From: Zhenhengia yiwuensis
GTDB taxonomy: Bacteria > Bacillota > Clostridia > Lachnospirales > Cellulosilyticaceae
NCBI RefSeq assembly: GCF_014384995.1
Contig: NZ_JACRSY010000002.1
Location: 62,001-126,000, forward strand
Direction: 5' to 3'
DNA length: 64,000 nucleotides
This document shows positions 59,768-64,000 of this stretch, piece by piece (position 1 is the stretch's first letter; every line of letters starts with the position of its first letter). The notes below the pieces were generated by a model. It was not told the DNA's origin. It was given only the letters and a program-made list of their open reading frames with translations, and did not search any database. The translations under genes and the position numbers were made by a program.

Positions 59768-59911
59768 ATCAATATGCCCCTCTCCGTAAAACGCAAAATC
59801 CCTTAAATTTACTTTATCATATAGATGTTAATTCTATTGTAAAATAAAATCGTGAATTTGGCAATTAATTATAGAATATATCGGAATAATGCAATAAAAA
59901 AGTAAAGTTAT

Positions 59912-59945
59912 TTTTCAATCTTTCTTCACATAATTTGGCTATAAT
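59912..59945 (+). promoter_or_regulatory. Phased hexamers and -10 box ahead of the second two-component operon
   Basis: TTTTCA (59912-59917) and TCTTCA (59923-59928) are 11 bases apart, and TATAAT follows at 59940-59945. The layout resembles the box of the first system but sits closer to the -10. Confidence 0.4.
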
Positions 59946-59990
59946 CATAGTAAAAATAAGGGTTAATACAGCTGATTTGGAGGTTATATA

Positions 59991-60677
59991 ATGAATATTT
60001 TAATTATAGAAGATGAAGTACGTGTAGCAGATATTATGACAAAGTATCTTGAAAAGGAAAATTATAAGGTTTTCTATGCCTATACAGGTAGAGAAGGACT
60101 AGATTTATTTTATAAAAATAAAATAGATGTAGTGCTACTGGATTTAATGCTACCGGATATCCAAGGAGAAGATATTTGTAAAGAAATGAGAAGTGTTTCA
60201 AATGTTTATATCTTTATGATTACAGCAAAAGGTACACTGGATAATAAAGTAGAGGGGTTCCAAATAGGAGCCGATGAGTACTTAGTCAAACCAGTAAGTC
60301 CTAGAGAGCTTGTTGCACGTGTCAAAGCATTAGAAGGTCGTAAAGAGCGAGAAGAAAATAAGGATACACTTGTCTTTGATAAAGGTCACCTTAAAATCTA
60401 TCTTCAAGAGCGTATGGTGAAAATCAATAATGAAATTATTAATCTTACGCCAAATGAATTTGATTTGCTTTATGAACTGGCTTCTTCACCAGGACGTGTT
60501 TTCACCAGAGAGCAGCTTATAGAGGCTGTTATGGGTATTGATTTTGATGGGTTTGACCGTACTATTGACGTGCATATTAAAAACTTACGTAAGAAAATAG
60601 AAGAAGATACAAAGAGTCCTAAATATATTAAGACTGTAACAGGTATAGGTTATAAATTTGAAGGTACATTAGTATGA
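59991..60677 (+). CDS. OmpR-family response regulator
   Basis: A 228-residue regulator with receiver residues IIEDEV, D51 in VVLLDLMLPDIQG, the Thr in FMITAKGT and Lys in DEYLVKPVSPRELV. The C-terminal winged helix closes with IDVHIKNLRKKIEED and GIGYKFEG. TTGGAGG stands 9 bases before the ATG. The ATGA junction couples it to the kinase. Confidence 0.93.
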   Translation: MNILIIEDEVRVADIMTKYLEKENYKVFYAYTGREGLDLFYKNKIDVVLLDLMLPDIQGEDICKEMRSVSNVYIFMITAKGTLDNKVEGFQIGADEYLVKPVSPRELVARVKALEGRKEREENKDTLVFDKGHLKIYLQERMVKINNEIINLTPNEFDLLYELASSPGRVFTREQLIEAVMGIDFDGFDRTIDVHIKNLRKKIEEDTKSPKYIKTVTGIGYKFEGTLV

Positions 60678-62110
60678 TTTCCATGCGTAAGCAGCTTTTT
60701 GCGCTACTTTTATGTGTAGGTACATTAACGATTCTTATTACAGCACTTTTTGTTAACGCTACTATCCATACAGAGTTTAAAAATTATATAGAGGATAACA
60801 TTCAAAAGACCAGTGGAATCATTGTAAGACAGTTAGAAGAAATTTATGATAATGAAGGTTCATGGAATGAAACTTTAGAAGAAAGCCTATTGACTAATAC
60901 ACAAATTGGTAAGTTTTCAGTAGCTATTTTAAATCCTGATAAAGAACTTATATGGGGGAAAACGAAAGAAGAACTAGCTCAGGAGATAGAAGACTTAGAG
61001 TATCCATTCTTTTATTTACCACAGATGATGCAGTTTAAGGATAAGATCTATACATTTCAAGACATTCCTATTGAATCGGAGCAATACGGCTTAGTAGGTT
61101 ATGCACGTATTGGTTATTTCCCTTCATGGTTGTTATCTACTTCAGACATTGATTTCCAGGCAGGGATTAACCGCAGTATTATTTGGAGTGGGCTTATTGC
61201 ACTGGTATGTTTTGCTTCTATAGGTGCTTATATTACAAGGTTATTTACTAAACCTATTTATGCTATTGCAAGAACTTCAGTAGACCTAGCGGAAGGCAAA
61301 TATTATACAAGGTATAATAAACATAGTAGCATTAAAGAAATAGAAAATTTAAGACATAGTATGAATTACCTAGCTCAAAAGTTAGATGAACAAGATACTT
61401 TAAGACGAAAATTGATTTCAGATGTTTCTCATGAGATTCGTACACCTCTTCATATTTTACAGAGTAACTTAGAGGCAATGATAGATGGTATCTATCCAAT
61501 AGATGAAGATCAAATGCAAGTACTTTATCAAGAAGTTGTGCGATTTGGAAGCCTTCTAAGTAACCTAGATAAGCTGAAAAATATTGAAGATAGCACAACA
61601 GATCTTCATAAACAGGAACTTTATATGAATAGTTGTATTAAGGAAGTCTATAATGTCTTTAAGATTGTAGCTAAAGAAAGGCATATACACTTTAAACTAG
61701 ATTTAAAACAGACAGACCATGTAACTGTTTATGCAGATTACAATGCTTTAAAGCAAATTCTTATGAACCTTTTCTCTAATGCTTTTAAATTTACAGAAGA
61801 AGGTAGTATTAGAGTGTATACAACCATTGAAGAGAAAATGGTATGTATGTATATAGAAGATACAGGAATCGGTATAAGCAAAGAAGATTTGCCTTATATC
61901 TTTGAACGTATGTATAGAGGAGATAAGAGTAGAGAGAAATATGAAGGCAGCGGTATAGGGCTTACAATGGTGAAAAAACTTATTACTGAGCATCAAGGAA
62001 AAGTTGAAGTGCTTAGTGAAGAGGATAAAGGAACGACTATGATTATTAAGCTTCCTCTTATACATCATACAAAGTCTAAAACTTTAAAAAGTCTTTTTCC
62101 TAAAGAGTAA
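60674..62110 (+). CDS. Sensor histidine kinase
   Basis: A 478-residue kinase. Helices at about 8-27 and 171-191 frame an outer sensor domain of about 140 residues. HAMP, then phosphoacceptor H253 in ISDVSHEIRTPLHIL, and ATPase boxes NLFSNAFKFTEEG, IEDTGIGISKEDLPYIFERMY and GSGIGLTMVKKLI. BaeS/CpxA-like layout; the signal is unknown. It ends at a strong terminator. Confidence 0.92.
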   Translation: MISMRKQLFALLLCVGTLTILITALFVNATIHTEFKNYIEDNIQKTSGIIVRQLEEIYDNEGSWNETLEESLLTNTQIGKFSVAILNPDKELIWGKTKEELAQEIEDLEYPFFYLPQMMQFKDKIYTFQDIPIESEQYGLVGYARIGYFPSWLLSTSDIDFQAGINRSIIWSGLIALVCFASIGAYITRLFTKPIYAIARTSVDLAEGKYYTRYNKHSSIKEIENLRHSMNYLAQKLDEQDTLRRKLISDVSHEIRTPLHILQSNLEAMIDGIYPIDEDQMQVLYQEVVRFGSLLSNLDKLKNIEDSTTDLHKQELYMNSCIKEVYNVFKIVAKERHIHFKLDLKQTDHVTVYADYNALKQILMNLFSNAFKFTEEGSIRVYTTIEEKMVCMYIEDTGIGISKEDLPYIFERMYRGDKSREKYEGSGIGLTMVKKLITEHQGKVEVLSEEDKGTTMIIKLPLIHHTKSKTLKSLFPKE

Positions 62111-62116
62111 TATAAG

Positions 62117-62144
62117 AAAAGGTCACCTAATGGGTGACCTTTTT
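62117..62144. terminator. Terminator between the kinase and folT
   Basis: An 11-bp stem AAAAGGTCACC (62117-62127) with 62133-62143 and T-run on both strands. Confidence 0.88.
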
Positions 62145-62188
62145 AAGTCTTGTTTTCACTATAAACAATTGACTAAGTTTATAAACGA

Positions 62189-62704
62189 TTAACGTTCAGC
62201 GTATTTCATAAAGAAAGGTGAAATATATTTATAAGTCACCATAATAAGTGCACTTTCTATAGGAAGCATAAGGAAGGATTTAATAACACGGGCACTAATA
62301 AGTACCATAAAGGCCTTACCTGTAATCATAGAAAGCCATAATGGATTTAAGAATAGCTGAACAATTAGAATAACGAGTAAATTACTTAGGACAATACGAC
62401 TAATAGACAGCTTGTGGCCATAGAGCATCTTTCCATAAATATAACCTGTTGCAAGAGCACTTAAAGTAAAACCAGGGAAATAAGCACCTCCTGTTGGAAA
62501 GACAATGGCACCGATAAAATCGGCTAATGCTGCACCAAGGGCAGCAGAGCGTGGTCCAAAGAGCATACCCATAATAACAATGGTAATAAAACCAAAGTTA
62601 ATACGAAGTAGTGGACCAAGGTTAATACTAGCAAAGCGCACTAAAACAATATTAAGTGCGACAAGTAGTGCAATAAGCACCATTTTAGTTAATTTATGAT
62701 TCAT
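62189..62704 (-). CDS. folT: Folate ECF transporter S component
   Basis: A 171-residue membrane protein with about five to six helices. The segments LNIVLVRFASINLGPLLRIN, FGFITIVIMGMLFGPRSAALGA and DFIGAIVFPTGGAYFPGFTL are typical of the substrate-binding FolT subunit that works with a shared EcfA/A'/T module (not in the window). The ATG at 62704 follows GGAGG; the frame upstream of it runs into the riboswitch. Regulation by tetrahydrofolate follows from the riboswitch. Confidence 0.9.
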   Translation of the reverse strand: MNHKLTKMVLIALLVALNIVLVRFASINLGPLLRINFGFITIVIMGMLFGPRSAALGAALADFIGAIVFPTGGAYFPGFTLSALATGYIYGKMLYGHKLSISRIVLSNLLVILIVQLFLNPLWLSMITGKAFMVLISARVIKSFLMLPIESALIMVTYKYISPFFMKYAER

Positions 62705-62742
62705 AAAGCACCTCCAAAAAATGTGTATTGAAGAGCGCTGAC

Positions 62743-62845
62743 TTGGCAGCGGAATGCGACATAAGCACCGCAAGCATTAAGCTTTTCGTCTAGTGGCAAC
62801 TTCCCGTCCAACTAGCACTTAACGCGCTTACATCTACTCTGCCAA
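62743..62845 (-). promoter_or_regulatory. THF riboswitch
   Basis: The minus strand reads GGCAGAGTAGATG, then GCGCGTTAAGTG, and closes with GCGGTG and CGCTGCC, all hallmark segments of the tetrahydrofolate aptamer found upstream of folT in Clostridia. TTGGCAG/CTGCCAA (62845-62839 with 62749-62743) forms the basal stem. No terminator follows, so control of translation is likelier. Confidence 0.88.
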
Positions 62846-62924
62846 CTGTCTATAGTGATAGTAGTATTATATTCAAAAATTCATACAGTTACAAGAATTG
62901 TTTCTACCAAGTAGGCAGGTTTGG

Positions 62925-62953
62925 TTGACACTCTAAATTTAAGAGACTATAAT
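62925..62953 (+). promoter_or_regulatory. Consensus promoter of the DUF4250 / aminopeptidase genes
   Basis: A perfect TTGACA (62925-62930), 17 bases, and a perfect TATAAT (62948-62953). Confidence 0.9.
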
Positions 62954-63006
62954 GACTTTAAATTGTAATAAAATGACACACTTTGACAAAAGAAAGGACA
63001 GAAAAA

Positions 63007-63192
63007 ATGGAAAATTTAAATAGAAAAGACCCTTATATGATGCTTAGTATTGTGAATATGAAATTAAGAGATGAATGTGATTCTTTAGAGGCACTTTGTA
63101 AAGATTATGATTTAGACATGGAAGAACTTTTAGGGCGTATGGATGCTATTGGTTATACATATAGCATGGCAAACAATCAGTTTGTAGGCTAA
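63007..63192 (+). CDS. DUF4250 small protein
   Basis: A 61-residue soluble protein, MENLNRKDPYMMLSIVNMKL with the end YTYSMANNQFVG, matching DUF4250 proteins found in Clostridia and elsewhere. They look like small helix-turn-helix proteins (SLEALCKDYDLDMEELLGRM) but no role is known. The ATG at 63007 is 8 bases after AAAGGA; the in-frame TTG at 62983 precedes that site. It leads the aminopeptidase gene by 20 bases. Confidence 0.75.
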   Translation: MENLNRKDPYMMLSIVNMKLRDECDSLEALCKDYDLDMEELLGRMDAIGYTYSMANNQFVG

Positions 63193-63212
63193 ATCAGAAA
63201 GGAGAAAGGGTT

Positions 63213-64000
63213 ATGGAAACAAAAGAAAAAAATTTATTAAATTATGCAAAGCTTATTGTAGAAGTAGGTGTTAATATTCAACAGGGGCAGTATCTTATGA
63301 TTACATCACCAATTCAAACAGCTTATTTTGCAAGGGCACTTACAAAATGTGCTTATGAAGCAGGTGCTAAAAAAGTTTATGTAGATTACGTAGATGAAGA
63401 ATTAAGTAAAGTAACGTATATGCATGCACCAGATGAAGCCTTTTTAGAATATCCTCAGTGGGTGGCCGAAGGGAAAAAAACACTTGCAGCAAACAACTGT
63501 GCTTTTATCAGCATTTCTGCATCTAATCCAGACTTATTAAAAGATGTAAATCCAGCACGTATTGCAACGATGCAAAAAACGGCAGGTATAGCTTTAGAAG
63601 GATTTAGAAACTACATTCAAAATGGAGATGTAGCTTGGTGTGTAGCTTCTATTCCAACAGCCGAATGGGCTATGAAAGTATTTCCTAAGGCACAAAATAG
63701 TGATGAAGCTATAGAAAAATTATGGGATAAAATTTATATTGCAACACGTATATATGAACAAGACCCAGTAGAAGCATGGAAAGAGCATACAAGGAATTTA
63801 GAAGAAAAAACAAAGTTCTTAAACAGCAAGAAGATTACACAGCTTCATTATCAATCTAAAGGAACAGACCTTTATGTAGAACTGCCAAAAGGTCATATTT
63901 GGCAAGGTGGTGGAAGCTATAATAAAGCAGGAACTTACTATGTAGCTAATATGCCGACAGAAGAAGTTTTCACTATGCCTTCTAAATATGGTGTAAATGG
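63213..64000 (+). CDS. M29-family aminopeptidase, 3' end cut off
   Basis: The first 262 residues of a metallo-aminopeptidase of family M29 (AmpS/PepS/AmpII). The start METKEKNLLNYAKLIVEVGV, the Rossmann-like ARALTKCAYEAGAKKVYVDY, and RNYIQNGDVAWCVASIPTAEWA are typical. The C-terminal metal-binding half lies beyond the window except the beginning (PTEEVFTMP, containing a conserved Glu). AGAAAGGAG is 7-9 bases before the ATG. Cytosolic peptide turnover. Confidence 0.88.
   Translation, partial: METKEKNLLNYAKLIVEVGVNIQQGQYLMITSPIQTAYFARALTKCAYEAGAKKVYVDYVDEELSKVTYMHAPDEAFLEYPQWVAEGKKTLAANNCAFISISASNPDLLKDVNPARIATMQKTAGIALEGFRNYIQNGDVAWCVASIPTAEWAMKVFPKAQNSDEAIEKLWDKIYIATRIYEQDPVEAWKEHTRNLEEKTKFLNSKKITQLHYQSKGTDLYVELPKGHIWQGGGSYNKAGTYYVANMPTEEVFTMPSKYGVN

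Overview
The window reads as a chromosomal segment of a low-GC, anaerobic, spore-forming Gram-positive bacterium of the Clostridia. The evidence is strong AGGAGG-type ribosome binding sites, AT-rich codon use and consensus TTGACA/TATAAT promoters. It also carries a V/A-type ATPase operon, rubrerythrin, a single-cluster ferredoxin, a 2-hydroxyacyl-CoA dehydratase activase, a CotF-like coat protein and a SpoIID-family protein. KduI/KduD, GH2 and GH31 genes suggest a plant-polysaccharide degrader such as a member of the Lachnospirales; this affiliation is inference. There are no rRNA or tRNA genes, CRISPR arrays or complete insertion sequences. Both ends cut through genes.

Layout. 1-5.8 kb: two flavoproteins, a PHP phosphatase, hpt and an NADH oxidase. 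5.8-6.6 kb: a minus-strand pair of Cys-rich, probably sporulation-related proteins. 7-8 kb: a SEC-C protein and a small membrane protein. 8.2-16.7 kb: a nine-gene V/A-ATPase operon, followed by a structured 6S-like RNA with its own promoter and terminator. 17-25.5 kb: GH2 glycosidase, SpoIID-like protein, glycerate kinase and GH31 glycosidase. 25.5-29.6 kb: coat protein, AraC regulator, kduI, kduD and a discoidin-like protein. 29.7-30.7 kb: an acetyltransferase gene of foreign composition flanked by 20-bp inverted repeats. 30.7-38.8 kb: GNAT, an exported nucleosidase, S66 peptidase, ferredoxin, small unknowns, a decayed gene, bifunctional gshF and an alpha/beta hydrolase. 38.9-46.3 kb: hflKC, a GT51 transglycosylase, a FUSC-like protein, small unknowns and a large secreted double 5'-nucleotidase. 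46.5-52.9 kb: rubrerythrin, a two-component system, and a VTC / DUF4956 / CotH operon. 53-57.3 kb: a split acyl-CoA dehydratase activase. 57.5-64 kb: a candidate C-rich small RNA, a small FtsH, an orphan HTH protein, a second two-component system, folT under a THF riboswitch, a DUF4250 protein and the start of an M29 aminopeptidase.

How parts work together. KduI and KduD convert unsaturated-uronate breakdown products towards 2-keto-3-deoxygluconate, with a divergent AraC regulator. The exported nucleosidase and the double nucleotidase could scavenge nucleotides outside the cell, with Hpt salvaging the bases. The most suggestive regulatory signal is a shared 12-base sequence inside hexamers phased every 11 bp. 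It lies upstream of both the first response regulator operon and the VTC/DUF4956/CotH operon, so the two are probably one regulon. The other leading leads are the C-rich small RNA, the inverted-repeat-bounded acetyltransferase module, and the Cys-rich protein pair behind a sigma-K-like promoter.
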